This document shows, piece after piece, positions 21,794 to 35,300 of a stretch of 64,000 bases of DNA (positions within the stretch are counted from its first letter, which is position 1; the number at the start of each line of letters is the position of its first letter). The stretch is from Diphasiastrum complanatum (Eukaryota > Streptophyta > Lycopodiopsida > Lycopodiales > Lycopodiaceae): assembly GCA_029204225.1 (NCBI GenBank), contig CM055113.1, positions 14,783,471-14,847,470 of the forward strand. The letters run 5' to 3'. The notes below the pieces were generated by a model. It was not told where the DNA came from. It saw only the letters and a program-made list of their open reading frames with translations, and did no database searches. A program made the position numbers and the translations under genes.

Positions 21794-23768
21794 GTAGAGT
21801 ATCAACTCTTGGTCCATAGATTAATAATCCGAATACTGCATATAGCAATAGGCTATTATAAGCAGCCAAAAATCTTGCGGTTGGACTGAGCTTAGTGGGC
21901 CAAAAGTTCATGCAAGTCTTATTTCCTCCAACCAACTTCCCCGAAGCCTTAACATCACCTCACAACAACAATTGTAGAAAGTGTGAACTAGTCGAGAGAC
22001 AAAAACATATGATTGTCAATGAGAAGATAAGAGAATTGAGGGTAATGAACAACGGACTCATTACTGACTATTGGAGTCCCAGGCATGACATTTGCTACTG
22101 ATTTAGAATTAAATTGTTATCTATAGTATTCTAAGAGCAAAACATTTGAACTTTGGTAAATGGTTGGAATTGAGTTTCAATTGGTTTCTATTGTAGCAAC
22201 GTTGTGTGGGCGTTGTCATCACCTAATTAAACTTTTCGTTTTCTTTGATTGAATCAACCCATAACTTAATAATAGTTACGGCAAAATCATCCAAGAAGCC
22301 GTGCAAATGCTACTTCTTATTGAGACGATCTAGGAGCCGCATTTTCTCAAACATGGGCTTTGACCTGGCAAAGTATGCGATACGGCGCTCTGCGAAATGC
22401 GCCGATGGACTGAGGCTGGTTTGTTGAATGCGTGCGGCGTTCAAATTCAATCTTAATAGAGCCTAGGTTCTGGCTTTAGAGATGTCAAGAAATAGTTCAA
22501 CATCTTTAAGTCCTCTCCGATTTGAAGTTGGAGTGGAAAATCGAAATTTGATTGAGCTTATGTTCCATCCTTTGGCTCTCGCTCTCCAATTTCTTTCTTT
22601 CCAAAAAGAATATCTTTTACTTTGTTTTCTTCGTCTTTTGAGATCTCTTGGTAGAGATCTTCGAACTTTTTCTTGTCGCGACTTTGCGATTGACCAATTT
22701 TTACACGCGCATTGAGAGTGATGAGCAGCGGATTCGATCGAAACCAAGAAAATGTTTCAGTGTGGCAAAAATCTAGAAAAACCAAGAGTTTGCAAAATGA
22801 ACGAGATATGAATACATAGGCATGATCTACCTTCTTTGTAATATATGATGTAAGTTCATTCAACTTTACTTGCATATATCATTCAACTTTGAAGAGCTCT
22901 ACTGACTTTTCCCAGAAGATGAGTACAAGTTATTTATATGCATTTCGCATTGGTAAAATAATGTCAATTAGATGCGAACGATCTTTTCTTTGGCAAACTT
23001 CAAAGTTCAAGTTTCATACTGCGAAATTGTACGGAGACAGGCATAATCTCCTTCTTGAAAAATTTGAAGAGGACAATTGCCACCTCTTCATGGCAACATG
23101 CCAACAACACAATACTAACATTTCTAACTTATAACAATTACTAACAATGTGGCAAAGGTTGTTCGCATCCAATCGACATTATTTCATCATTTTAAAATGG
23201 ATATATTATGATTGTCCGTATCTTTCACATCTTAACATGCAAAAGGATTACAAATGTATGTATCATGAGATCACATAGAAGCGTGAATAAACACATATAA
23301 CTCAAATTTAATTTACAACATAATCACATAGTTTTGTATAATCATAAATAGATAGAATTGTTGTGCCTTGTAGATTGCCATATGTATTGAGCAATAGGAC
23401 ATGGATCGTGTTTCTATTAGATTCTAACACAACTCAGGATATTTCATGATATTTTGTGAGGTTTTTTAATCCTCTTGCTTCCTAATATTTAATCTTATTG
23501 ATGGCGATTATATTTGCACACATTTGTAATCCAACGTAGTTTAATTTTCAATTTCCTACTTTTGATTTTTAATATCGCTTTTCCATGTTAAAAAATATTT
23601 TTTTATTATATGCAATTTGTTGTTTTAACAATTGTTCTGCAATCAAATTTGTTACTGTAAATTCAAAATTTCGACATTAGTAACCGTTAACTTTTTTTGC
23701 AAAAATTATCGGTGACTAAAGAAAAATTCTTCTCAAATCTTTACGTACATCTATTTGCTGATCAATAA
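21794..23768 (+). repeat. Segmental duplication, copy 1
   Basis: Three blocks of this copy match copy 2 at high identity in the same order: 21794-21945 with 23885-24037, 22568-23589 with 24039-25069, and 23590-23768 with 25912-26090. Copy 1 has 622 bp (21946-22567) that copy 2 lacks, and it lacks the 842 bp present at 25070-25911 of copy 2. A 72-codon frame at 22919-23134 is open in both copies with few changes, but I recognise no domain in it. Confidence 0.9.
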
Positions 23769-23884
23769 GTGGATTCAACAACATTCAGTTACAAGAAGCT
23801 CTTTGTAATGGCTATGTGCTATTGATGAATCTCAATAACCATTTGTGTACCTGATAATTATTGATACATCTTTGGTGCATGTTC

Positions 23885-26090
23885 GTAGAGTATCAACTCT
23901 TGGTCCATAGATTAATAATCTGCGAATACTGCATATAGCAATAGGCTATTATAACCAGCCAAAAATCTTGCAGTTGGACCGAGCCTAGTGGGCCAAAAGT
24001 TCATGCAAGTCTTATTTCCTCCAACCGACTTCCCTGAATCCTTTGGCTTTTGCTCTCCAATTTTTTTCTTTCCAATTCAGAATATCTTTTACTTTGTTTT
24101 TTTCGTCTTTTGAGATCTCTTAGTAGAGATCTTCGAACTTTTTCTTGTCACAACTTTGCGATTGACCAATTTTTACATGCGCATTGAGAGTGACGAGTAG
24201 CGGATTCGATCGAAACCAAGAAAATGTTTCAGTATGACAAAAATTTAGAAAAACCAAGAGTTTGCAAAATGAACGAGATATGAATCACATAGGCATAATC
24301 TACCTTCTTTGTAATATATGATGTAAGTTCACAAAACTTTACTTGCATATATCATTCAACTTTGAAAAGCTTTACTGACTTTTCCAAAAGATGAGTACAA
24401 GTTATTTATATGCATTTCACATTGGTAAAATAATGTCAATTAGATGCGGACGATCTTTTCTTTGGCAAACTTCAAAGTTCAAATTTCATACTGCGAAATT
24501 GTACGGAGACAAGCATAATTTCCTTCTTGAAAAATTTGAAGAGGACAATTGCCACCTCTTCATGGCAACATGCCAACAACACAATACTAACATTTCTAAC
24601 TTATAACAACTACTAACAATGTGGAAAAGGTTGTTCGCATCCAATCGACATTATTTCATCATTTTAGAATGGATATATTATGATTGTCCGTATCTTTCAC
24701 ATCTTAACATGCAAAAGGATTACAAATGTATGTATCATGAGATCACATAGAAGCGTGAATAAACACATATAACTCAAATTTAATTTACAACATAATCACA
24801 TAGTTTTGTATAATCATAATTAGATAGAATTGTTGTGCCTTGTAGATTGCCATATGTATTGAGCAATAGGACATGGATCGTGTTTCTATTAGATTCTAAC
24901 ACAACTTAGGATATTTTATGATATTTTGTGAAGGTTTTTTAATCCTCTTGCTTCCTAATATTTGTTTTTTAATCTTATTGATGGCGATCATGTTTGCACA
25001 CATTTGTAATCCAACGTAGTTTAATTTTCAATTTCCTACTTTTAATTTTTAATATCGTTTTTCCATGTTTGTACTTATTCTATATTCATTTTTGGTGCGT
25101 GGCTATTTCTTTTGTTATGTGCTATTGATGAATTTTTAATAACCACTTTTGTGTTGATAATTACTGATTTTTCCTTGGTGCACAACTATTCATTTACCTA
25201 GCTATTTTTGATGAATGTATAACTACTATGGTTGTTTGTTGCATGGTTAGTTGCCAATTCCTGGTTATTTTGAATTCATTTCTGGTTCACGACTATTCAC
25301 TTGGCTATGTGCTATTGATGAATCTCAATAACCATTTGTGTACCTGATAATTATTGATTCATCTTTGGTGCATGACTATTTACTTGATTAGGTGTTATTG
25401 ATGAATCTATAACTACCATGGTTGTTTGTTGCATGATTACTCTTCAGTTCCTGATTATTCTAAATTTGTTTTTGGTGCACGACCATTTACTTGGCTAGGT
25501 GTTACTCATGAATTCCCAATAATCATTTCTATACCTGCTAATTGTCGATTCATTTTTCGTGCATGGCCATTCATTTGGGTAGGTGCTATTGATGAATGCA
25601 TAATTATTATGGTTGTCTGTTGCATGTTTATTATTTAATAATTGTGTGCATTCTATGACTGTGTTGCCTGAAGATTTTAAAAATATATAAATGTTTCAAT
25701 TTTAACATTTTTAGTATATGTTTTTATTTTTGTATGTGATTTAGTACATTTCAATTTTGTATTTCATATTTCAATTACAACACATGCTTACAATTTCATG
25801 TTTCTAGTATTATCAACTCATTAACTTTTTTATGATTTGTAATAACTTAATTGTGATTCATGAAGTGGGCTTTATTACGAAGCTGGGTCTGTAAATTGTT
25901 ATTCCTAACTAGTAAAAAAGATTTTTTATTATATGCAATATGTTGTTTTAACTGTTGTTCTACAATCAAATTTGTTATTGTAAATTCAATATTTTGGCAT
26001 TAGTAATCGTTAAGTTTTTTTGCAAAAATTATCGGTGACTAAAGAGAAATTCTTCTCAAATCTTTACGTACATCTACTTGCCGATCAATA
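23885..26090 (+). repeat. Segmental duplication, copy 2
   Basis: The partner of copy 1. The 622 bp deletion joins flanks without GT-AG signals on either strand, so loss by splicing is unlikely. The small frame at 24391-24606 matches that of copy 1. Between 23770 and 23884 lies a fragment of the minisatellite of copy 2, so the two copies overlap in a chain rather than as a simple tandem. Confidence 0.9.
25085..25650. repeat. Minisatellite, about three units of about 189 bp
   Basis: GTGCTATTGATGAAT-type blocks start units near 25117, 25305 and 25495. Each continues with an AATAACCA-like block, a GGTGCA(C/T)(G/A)AC(T)ATT block and a GGTTGTTTGTTGCATG block. A partial unit also lies at 23812-23880. 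Confidence 0.8.
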
Positions 26091-26092
26091 TG

Positions 26093-26220
26093 TGAAAGTA
26101 CTGTACTTTAGGACCATAATTGGATCTACAAAAGATCCACAAGAGTGATTGGGTGCTTTCTTAACAATCTATCAAAAAACTAGACACAAAAAAGTTGATC
26201 TAGATTCTCACTACTAGTTC
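26093..26220. mobile_element. LTR-like terminal fragment
   Basis: TGTGAAAGTACTGTACTTTA starts about 125 bp that match, in inverted orientation, the end of the LTR-like unit at 34175-34297. It begins exactly where segmental duplication copy 2 stops, so this is an insertion or recombination junction. Confidence 0.7.
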
Positions 26221-26224
26221 TTTT

Positions 26225-26640
26225 TGCTTCTGTGCTCTGGTGACCACCATCAAGGGTGCACTTGGTTTATTCTGAGCTACTGGTCTTTGTTTGATTGTTA
26301 TCAAATTTACAGGTGCTGTAGCTGGTGGTGGCTTCAATCTTGCTGGACAATCTTTATAGCAATGCCCATAACTATAGTCACGACAGAATGGTACAAATTT
26401 TTTTTTATTTGGACATTCTGCAACTCTGTGATTTTTTCCACATGCAAAGCATCCAAGTGGTGCTCTGGTCCAATTTCTAGAAGCTTGTTGTTGAGCGACA
26501 ACATAAATGGCATATTGTTCTGAAGATCCACCTTCCTAATCATTACCATAGTTCCATTGCTCAACACTTCCGTAAGGTTCTGGTTCCATCAAATGTAATT
26601 CATCAAATAAATCAAGTAAAAAAAAATCCGTCTAGCACTG
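26225..26640 (-). pseudogene. Retrotransposon Gag fragment with two zinc knuckles
   Basis: A minus-strand frame carries CFACGKNHRVAEC (CX2CX3HX4C) and a second Cys/His cluster, FCRDYSYGHCYKDC, after a Ser/Gln-rich lead (LFDELHLMEPEPYGS...). It ends in a Pro-rich tail with VVTRAQKQKE. A TAG or TGA-type stop interrupts the lead near 26538. The double knuckle fits a Gag nucleocapsid region of an LTR element, probably Ty3-type. Neither a protease nor pol follows. Confidence 0.65.
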
Positions 26641-26654
26641 TATTTGAAAATTAT

Positions 26655-27509
26655 ATCTTACTTTTAGTCGGTGATCATGCACAGCTTCCAGCTATTTGTA
26701 AACACAAATCAGAATCACTTTGTTTAATATGTCATCTTTCAAACTCTCCATTCTGGAAAATTGCAACACACTTGCAGCTATCCTACTCAATTAGACATGT
26801 TGAAGATCCCGAATACCTTAATTTCCTGAACAAAATTAAATTCCAAAAGCCCACGCAACTGGAAATAGACGAAACATTAACTAGTTGTGCACTTTCTAGG
26901 TCCGACATACCTGAAGTAACAAACCATAATACGACCATCATATGTACTCATAGAGAAGATGTGCTCTATTTCAACAACCTCATCTGAGAAAAACTATTTT
27001 CTACCTTTGATATACTACAAATTTCTGTTAAAACAAATGCTACATTCAAAAGCGACCTGACAACATGGATCAGTGATCCATTCTTCCATCAAATTCCAAA
27101 ACTAGCTATAGGAGCAAAGGTGATGATACTTGCAAACTTGGATATTTCAAATGGTATAGTCAATGGCACCATAGCTCACATAACTGCCTTCAAATATTCC
27201 AAGATTCATGAATTGACAACAATCATCATTCAAACTGAAACTCAAAAAAAAAAAAATCAATATAACAAGATATGCATTTGCAAAAATTTGATTCGATACG
27301 AAAATATTTTACAAATCTACATTTCCAATAATGTTAGCATATGCTATCACTGCACACAAAGCACAAAAAAAGCCATCCTAGATGTAAGATCAAATTTTGC
27401 ACCTGGCTTGGTTTATGTCATGTTATCTCGAGTAACAAAACGTAAAAACTTGTTGTTAACAACTAAATTGACACCAGAACATTTCCAACCGATATTGATT
27501 TCCGTCTGA
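26655..27509 (+). pseudogene. PIF1-type helicase, C-terminal half
   Basis: One frame from 26667 to 27509 with a single TGA at 26985. It opens with motif III (VGDHAQLPAI), continues with an SIRH...EDPEYLNFLN block, KLAIGAKVMILANLDISNGI (the conserved region that follows), and ends with motif VI (NFAPGLVYVMLSRVTKRKNL). The Walker A and B half is missing upstream, and the region before motif VI that normally reads as an ITxHKSQG-like block is degenerate. PIF1-family helicases unwind DNA 5' to 3'. Copies of this kind occur in Helitron-like elements and as stand-alone genes; no Rep/HUH domain is seen here. A mobile origin is inferred from the GIY-YIG neighbour and the decay. Confidence 0.8.
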
Positions 27510-27632
27510 AACATAAATATCCGAAATACTGTCATATCTTCAGAGATGTACTATAATCATTTTTACCCACTTATTTTGTCTTCATGTATGATTTTATATT
27601 TTTATTTTTAAATATGTCTTTCTGATATTTGC

Positions 27633-28350
27633 AGATTATCAGAAAAGGAAATGGCATACGAAATTGAGTATGATCCAAAAGAGGTAATTATACAAATTTC
27701 ATTTCCACTTTGGACTCATAAATGTCCTTTCTCGGAATAACTACAATATCAAATTCATTGTTTCAGTTATTTCAAAAATTGAAAGCCGAGGTCTCCTCTT
27801 CGAAAACTTCTCCTGAAATACCATCATCCACAGAAAAAATATTCCCAACAACAAAACAGATGTTCTTATTGAACTCCTGTGGTATTGATCCAAACACATA
27901 CAAGGAAGGCTTCCAAACAAATTTAGCTCTAGGCAGATTCATTGAACAAAAGAAGCACGAAAGAGGTCAATACATCAATCAATATCGTATATATACATCT
28001 TTTGAAATGCCATTCTTATTTCGGGGTTTTTAAAACATCTAAATAACATATTCTCCATAAACATCCCTGCAACAATCACAACAAATCGACCAGCAATACA
28101 ACATTTTGATGCTATGTTAAATAAGAACTACTACACAGCGAGAAATCTTTACTTTGGCTACAAGATTCCAATTGATAATTGGAAAGACATGAGTCATGCT
28201 AAACTGAATGCAATCACAATGGATTTGGGAAAAAAAATTAGGCCACTTGTCAGATGACAGCACAAAGCTAACAGATGGGCCGATTCAAATTGACACGATT
28301 TTGGAGATTCTCAAAGGCGAAGTTTATGCAATGATCACTAACCTAGTAAG
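27633..28350 (+). pseudogene. Spliced accessory exons between the helicase and the nuclease
   Basis: An exon from about 27633 (after a ttgcag acceptor) ends at AAAGAG|gtaatt near 27684 and joins in phase to an exon after tttcag at about 27766. That exon reads LFQKLKAEV, then PTTKQMFLLNSCGIDP and GRFIEQKKHERG. The T-KQ-x-x-x-L...GIDP pattern is like short domains that sit beside nuclease and helicase modules. After a frameshift at a T-run near 28028 the frame continues with HFDAMLNKNYYTARNLYFGY and KIRPLV, then a shifted LTDGPIQIDTILEIL block ending at CTA|gtaagt (28346-28347). Function unknown. It is probably part of the same gene as the helicase or the GIY-YIG domain, because introns and order are consistent. 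Confidence 0.55.
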
Positions 28351-28554
28351 TGTGTGTTGCCATCTACATTTCCATATATGTGATTATAAATAATCGTTTT
28401 AACTCATTACATATTAATACAAAATTTCTTGCAAGAAGAAACTTCTCCATCGGCATTGCCATCTACATCCAGTACGTAGGTGAATTTGAACCATACAATG
28501 ATCTTCTTCTTTATTTATAAGCTTTCCATTAAACTAATATGATTTCCGGTTGCA

Positions 28555-28883
28555 GGAAACAACATCAACAAAAAAATGTCCAAGATCAAATATTCAATCT
28601 ACAAAATAGAATGCAAAGAAACCCATGGTGTCTACATCGGCCAAACATGCAATCTACGACGTCGATTGCAACAGCATGCAAGGCTACCACCCAAAAAAAA
28701 TGAGAAAACACTATTCTATGGACCGATCTTTTTATGAGCAGTTTCATGTTCAAGTTTTAGATGTTGTTGAAGATAGAAATATAGCTAACAGAATCGAAAG
28801 GTTTTATGTTCGACATTATAAATCAACAAGCGAGTCTGGATACAACAAACTAAGATGTAATTCTGTAAATTCAAAGGCATACT
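28555..28883 (+). pseudogene. GIY-YIG endonuclease domain, one frameshift
   Basis: After an acceptor (ccggttgcag at 28547-28556) the frame reads YSIYKIECKETHGVYIGQT, with the GIY-YIG-type pair as IYK...VYIG, then NLRRRLQQHARLPP (catalytic Arg and His region). A run of eight A near 28694 shifts the frame. Beyond it the domain continues with a DVVEDRNIANRIERFYV block (catalytic Glu in NRIERFY) and ends GYNKLRCNS. Length and motif order fit a full domain of about 95 residues. GIY-YIG domains make nicks or breaks in DNA and are used by homing elements, Penelope-like retroelements and repair enzymes. There is no reverse transcriptase next to it, which argues against a Penelope element. The homopolymer shift could also be a sequencing error. 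Confidence 0.8.
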
Positions 28884-29094
28884 AGTATTTAAAGGGACGC
28901 AAGCTCCTATAACTCTGTTCATAATACATTTCTCACATGCCTTTCGTGTATGCCTGCCAATTAAGCTTTTGGCTTGTTAATTTCAAATTTTTCTTTGTTC
29001 TTATGCTATATGTTACAACAACTTGGTTTTTTGCAAATTGTAATTCTAACAATTCTAGATACAATTTTTTTAAGCTTTCGATGTTCTTGATTTT

Positions 29095-29242
29095 TGTTGC
29101 AACTCTTACAAATAAGTCAATAGCCTCGTTTTCTGCAACTCAATGCAAGGTTAGAATTGCGTAGCTAGTTGTAACTTTTACAATGTGTCAATAGAATGTT
29201 TCTTCAACTCAATGCAAGTCTAGAATTGCGTAGCTAGTTTTT
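29095..29242. repeat. Tandem pair of about 71 bp
   Basis: CAACTCAATGCAAG followed by TAGAATTGCGTAGCTAGTT occurs at about 29138-29172 and 29208-29243, with matching TTGTAACT...TTACAA...GTCAATAG upstream in both. It lies just 3' of the GIY-YIG remnant. Confidence 0.8.
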
Positions 29243-29881
<639 letters not shown>

Positions 29882-29899
29882 AACAACAACAAAAACTTT

Positions 29900-30419
29900 T
29901 ATGATCATCAAAACGTACTATTTAGCAAACCATTATGATACAAAAATTCAAGTCTGAGACTTTGTGATAAGCCATAATAGCATCATGTTTTATGCATGTA
30001 CAAGCAACTGTTGTATGATATTTCTATGTTGTCGCTCGGGCGATAATTTCTACCCTTAATTTTGTTTCACTTAAAAAACAAGATAGATACATCTAAGGAA
30101 AAAACAAAGTATCCATGAAAACATACAAAGCCATAAATTTTGCTCAAGATATAGTGTAATGGACACTCAATGTTGCACTTCATCAATGATGTAAATAATC
30201 AATCCAAAGATAATCGATGCACTTACTTCTAATCTTCTATACTGAGATGATAAAGTACATTGTGTCTTTTAGTCTAGCATATTGATTAAAGTGGTGTGTC
30301 ACTACATCATGTGACAATTTAGAACGCTTTGTTATATTATATAGTTCCACCAAATGCAAACTCAAGTCATCTAAATGTAACCGTACCAAAGCTTTCTTTT
30401 TTTCTTGAAGGTTAACCAT
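29900..30419. other. No recognisable gene
   Basis: AT-rich sequence between the microsatellite and the 3' end of an L1-type LINE. No domain is seen. Confidence 0.5.
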
Positions 30420-31950
<1,531 letters not shown>

Positions 31951-32066
31951 CTGAAGTGCCAGTATACCATATTAGGACTATTCCATGTCCTTAACAAAAT
32001 ATGGCCATAGCATTATTCCTCCCTTAAACTGGTTATGTCCTGAAAACGGTAAAACATTCATTTTCA

Positions 32067-32288
32067 TCAATGTGATGCTAGTCTAGCTCTATTTTTGTAC
32101 CTCACTAGACCTTGCCCTCCTTGAGGTTCTTCTTCCTCAGCTATGACAAGATCAAACATATCTTGGAGCACAAGTAGTGACTCCATTCTTACTTTCCAAG
32201 TTGAATAATTATTAGAATTTAGCCTTTCACTAGCCTCAAGAAGATAGGCTCCAATTGAACCCATTCTATCTAGTAACAAGTACAACAA
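32067..32288 (-). pseudogene. Copia Gag N-terminus fragment
   Basis: The frame reads LNSNNYSTWKVRMESLLVLQ with an acidic EEEE stretch soon after, which is the start of Ty1/Copia Gag (DUF4219/UBN2 type). It lies about 600 bp inside a primer-binding site on the same strand (32879-32888). The rest of Gag and pol are cut off by the L1-type LINE fragment at 31950. Confidence 0.8.
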
Positions 32289-32878
32289 ATGTACTATTCA
32301 AAGGCTCTCCCTTCTTCCTTTCTCAGAATTTAGCTTAAATGCTACTCTCCTGAATCTCACTAGACCCAAGAAGCAAGATCTATAATGATCTTGAACTCAA
32401 AAAGATTTGGAAAACAGTATTCTACACAATCTATTCACTTAGAAGCTTGGATTTGACTCTTGGAAGTGCCAATGCCTTCCAATAGTGTTTAAAATGGTTT
32501 TAGTTTCACTCTTGAACTAAATAACATAAGCCTCAAACTCTCTTTCAAGGATTTGTAGGTTTAATAAGCTTCTAACACCATTTACTCATCAAATCTATGA
32601 AGAAAACAATGGTTTTTCATAAGCACATCACTAGTTTCACTCTACACAACTTGTTTGAAGCTCAAATATTGAAAAAACACAAAGTTTTGGTGAAAGTACA
32701 ACTCCAGCAGCCTCTCACACGTGTGAGAAGTACATCTAAACTTTCCACACTAATTTGAACCTCAACATTACAAGTAAACTATTAGAAAAGGTCGCCCTCC
32801 TTCAAAATAAATCTCGCACCAATGCTTTCACCAAAATGAAGATTTTTTGATCATCAACTAAGCTCTTTGACTTGTTTC
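32289..32878. other. Copia untranslated leader, presumed
   Basis: Sequence between the Gag start and the primer-binding site of the minus-strand Copia remnant. No open frame of note. It contains the perfect 16 bp palindrome TCTCACACGTGTGAGA at 32713-32728. Confidence 0.45.
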
Positions 32879-32888
32879 TGATACCATG
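32879..32888 (-). other. Primer-binding site of Copia remnant
   Basis: On the minus strand TGGTATCAGA follows directly after the ...TTTTTTACA end of the LTR-like unit. This is the usual initiator-tRNA-Met complementary site of plant LTR retrotransposons, so the unit to its right is a 5' LTR in minus orientation. Confidence 0.7.
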
Positions 32889-34297
32889 TAAAAAATCAAA
32901 GTTTAAGGACTGAATTTGATCTACAAATGATCACAAAGAGTGATTGGTAGCTTGGGATCTTGATCTATATCAAGACTAGCTTCCAAATCTAGCTTCTACT
33001 TGACAATCTTTGTGATTCCAAGCAAGAACAATAAAAAATGATGATCCACGGCTTCACACGTGTGAAGTACAGCTAATGTACGGCCTGATAACAAAGAAAT
33101 AGTTTACTAAACATCTACTTAGCATTCATCCACAAAGAAAGTGCCTAAGAGAGTGAAAAAACAAAGATTGCTTCACAAACCAAGATTTCTCATCATTAGC
33201 TCAATAATTGATCCATCATGGATCAAGTACAAAATCACAATAATCTCTCTCAAAGCTGGATCTAGCACATGTGGGACAGCTCATTGTACTCATCCATATC
33301 CACTTTGGATAAGATCTATCAAGTTTGCCACATCATCCACTGGTGGTTTGTGTTGACCTTCTAGATTCCTACAATCTAGGATGTAACTCCTATAATTTAG
33401 GAGATGTCATATTAGACTCAAATGAAGTCATTTCACACGTGTGGATAGGTCCCCTTTAAGAGGTGGTGAAAGATCCTTCATGGACATCATTCTCTATTGG
33501 AGTCTCAAAAGTTCCTAGTTTGTAGCTGGATTTTTTAGACACTTCTAAAAGCATTCATTCATCTAGCAAGAGAGTTGTAAATAGATCAAGCTAAATTTGA
33601 GGAGTTGAAGATTTGCCAAAAATTGGCAAATCTAGCTTGATAAAAAATGATGTAGAATCATGTAAATATACATAAGTGGGTCCCACACATGTGTGGCCAT
33701 GGAGCCAGTGGGAAACCTATCCTACTATAGGTTAGATCAAGTCTAAAGGGTTGGTCATGTCATTTTGGTAGTGATTCCTAGATTATAGGACCTACACCTA
33801 AGTTTAAGGTGAAAAATTGACCAACTAGTCACCTACTAGGCAAGACTCTAGGAAATAGACTAGGGTTTCATTTTAGGGCAAAAAGACTAAGTTAACTTCC
33901 TTTTTACATGCTGGAAATTCACCTAACTTTACAAAGGAAGTCACTTTTGCTATGTATTCCATCTCTCCATAGTAAGGAGATAGATTATTTTTGGAGCTCA
34001 TTGGCAATCTCGAGCTAGTTCACAGTGTACATTGAGTTATCCTGATTCAAATGGAACCAAATTAATTTCTACTTCAAACTTTGTCTACAAGTCCTATAGC
34101 AGGCTGTGGTTCACACGTGTGGGCTTGGATTCAATGTTGATCAATTCTTTTGATTGTTAATGCTTGTTGTTTGTCAGATTGCCAATCTAGATCAACTTTT
34201 TGATGACTAGTTTTTTGATAGATTGTTAAGCAAGCATACAATCACTCTTGTGGTCTTTCTAAGATCCATTTATGGTCCTAAAGTACACTACTTTCAC
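32889..34297 (-). mobile_element. LTR-like unit of 1.4 kb with inverted-repeat ends and CACACGTGTG palindromes
   Basis: In minus orientation it begins TGTGAAAGTAGTG at 34297 and ends ...TTTTTTACA at 32889, next to a primer-binding site. The first and last roughly 190 bp also resemble each other as inverted repeats: GAGTGATTG and CACACGTGTGAA blocks sit at matching distances from both ends. Perfect or near-perfect palindromes lie at 33052-33067, 33434-33443, 33683-33696 and 34112-34121. The other LTR was not found. A TIR-bearing DNA element is the alternative reading, but the primer-binding site argues for an LTR. Confidence 0.6.
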
Positions 34298-34305
34298 AAT
34301 CTTTT

Positions 34306-34480
34306 CATCAAAAGAAAATTTACAATTCCTTACACTCTACCATAGAATGGGGTGTCAAAATGCAAGAAAAGATCAATTATGGACAAGGTGAGATGTGTTA
34401 TGCATGAAAGGGAGCTTTGGAATTTTTCGCATGTAGAAGTGGCAAGCATGGCAACCAAACAAAAATTTGATAACTGAAAG
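34306..34480 (+). pseudogene. Copia integrase fragment
   Basis: The plus-strand frame reads FTIPYTLP, stop, NGVSKCKKRSIMDKVRCVMH and then EREL, which is the YTPQQNGVxERKNRxIxxxxR block of Copia integrase. It directly abuts the LTR-like unit on the opposite strand, so one of the two was inserted into the other. Confidence 0.8.
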
Positions 34481-34903
34481 TATAAATTTGATCAACACCT
34501 AGAAGATCAAATTATTATTAGATAAGAAAATTATTATCTTGCATATGGTGGATAAGACTTGGTCACAATTGCTTGGAAGGACTTGTGTCTCCAAATATGA
34601 AGTGATAACTCTAGTTGAATCAAACGTAGACTTGAATCCAATCGTTGCATGTGGCATGTTGGACCTATGATTTCTGCATCCACTATTCATGGCGGCACCA
34701 TGATTTCAAAGAAGTAGATGGCATGTATATGCTCATGCTAATTTACTTTGTGGTTGTAACTTAGTCATTTGTTGTCATGTTTGAAATGTGCTCAAGTAGA
34801 CTCAATTGATTAAGAGGCACCCAAGTGCCCATAATTAGTGAAGCTAAGTAGTGTGCCATACTGTAATGTGAGTAGGGACACATCTTAAGAGATTAAAGTC
34901 ATA

Positions 34904-34904
<1 letters not shown>
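34481..34904. other. Decayed Copia-related sequence, no clear gene
   Basis: Weak continuation of the plus-strand integrase region. No further motif can be assigned with confidence. Confidence 0.4.

Positions 34905-34989
<85 letters not shown>
34905..34989. repeat. (TC)n microsatellite, 85 bp
   Basis: A pure TC tract between two Copia pol fragments of opposite orientation. Confidence 0.99.
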
Positions 34990-34990
<1 letters not shown>

Positions 34991-35059
34991 ATTATCAAAA
35001 GATTCAACAATCACTCCAATTTATTCATCATCTCATCAAATGTAGCATGCCTAGAAGCC

Positions 35060-35300
35060 ATAAGCTTTCGTGCATTCATGTCATACATCTTGTATGTCGT
35101 GGCTTCTTGTTATAGCCAAGAAAATATACTTGACAGCGTTTGCATTCAATTTTCTTTGTTTCTCATCAATAATATGTGCGTAAGCATCACAACCAAATAC
35201 TCTCAATTGAGAAATATTAGGTTTTTTTCTAATAAAAGACCGATTCACGATGTGAGTTGTTGTGCTACAAGCTTCTGTGTGAAAATTTGTCAAAATTTAT
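35060..35300 (-). pseudogene. Copia pol fragment after integrase
   Basis: The minus-strand frame reads TTTHIVNRSFIRKKPNISQL, then RVFGCDAYAHI, DEKQRKLNANAVKYIFLA. This is the integrase-to-RT linker block of Copia (LRVFGCxAYxHxxDExRxKLxxKSxKCIFxG). It is the opposite orientation to the integrase fragment at 34.3 kb, so at least two elements are nested here. Confidence 0.85.

Noticed and set aside
21946..22567. The 622 bp gap between duplication copies as a spliced intron
   Set aside because: There are no GT-AG boundaries on either strand.
28555..28883. GIY-YIG gene as an endogenous giant-virus or Penelope remnant
   Set aside because: Introns in the neighbouring exons speak against a viral gene, and no reverse transcriptase is present for a Penelope element.
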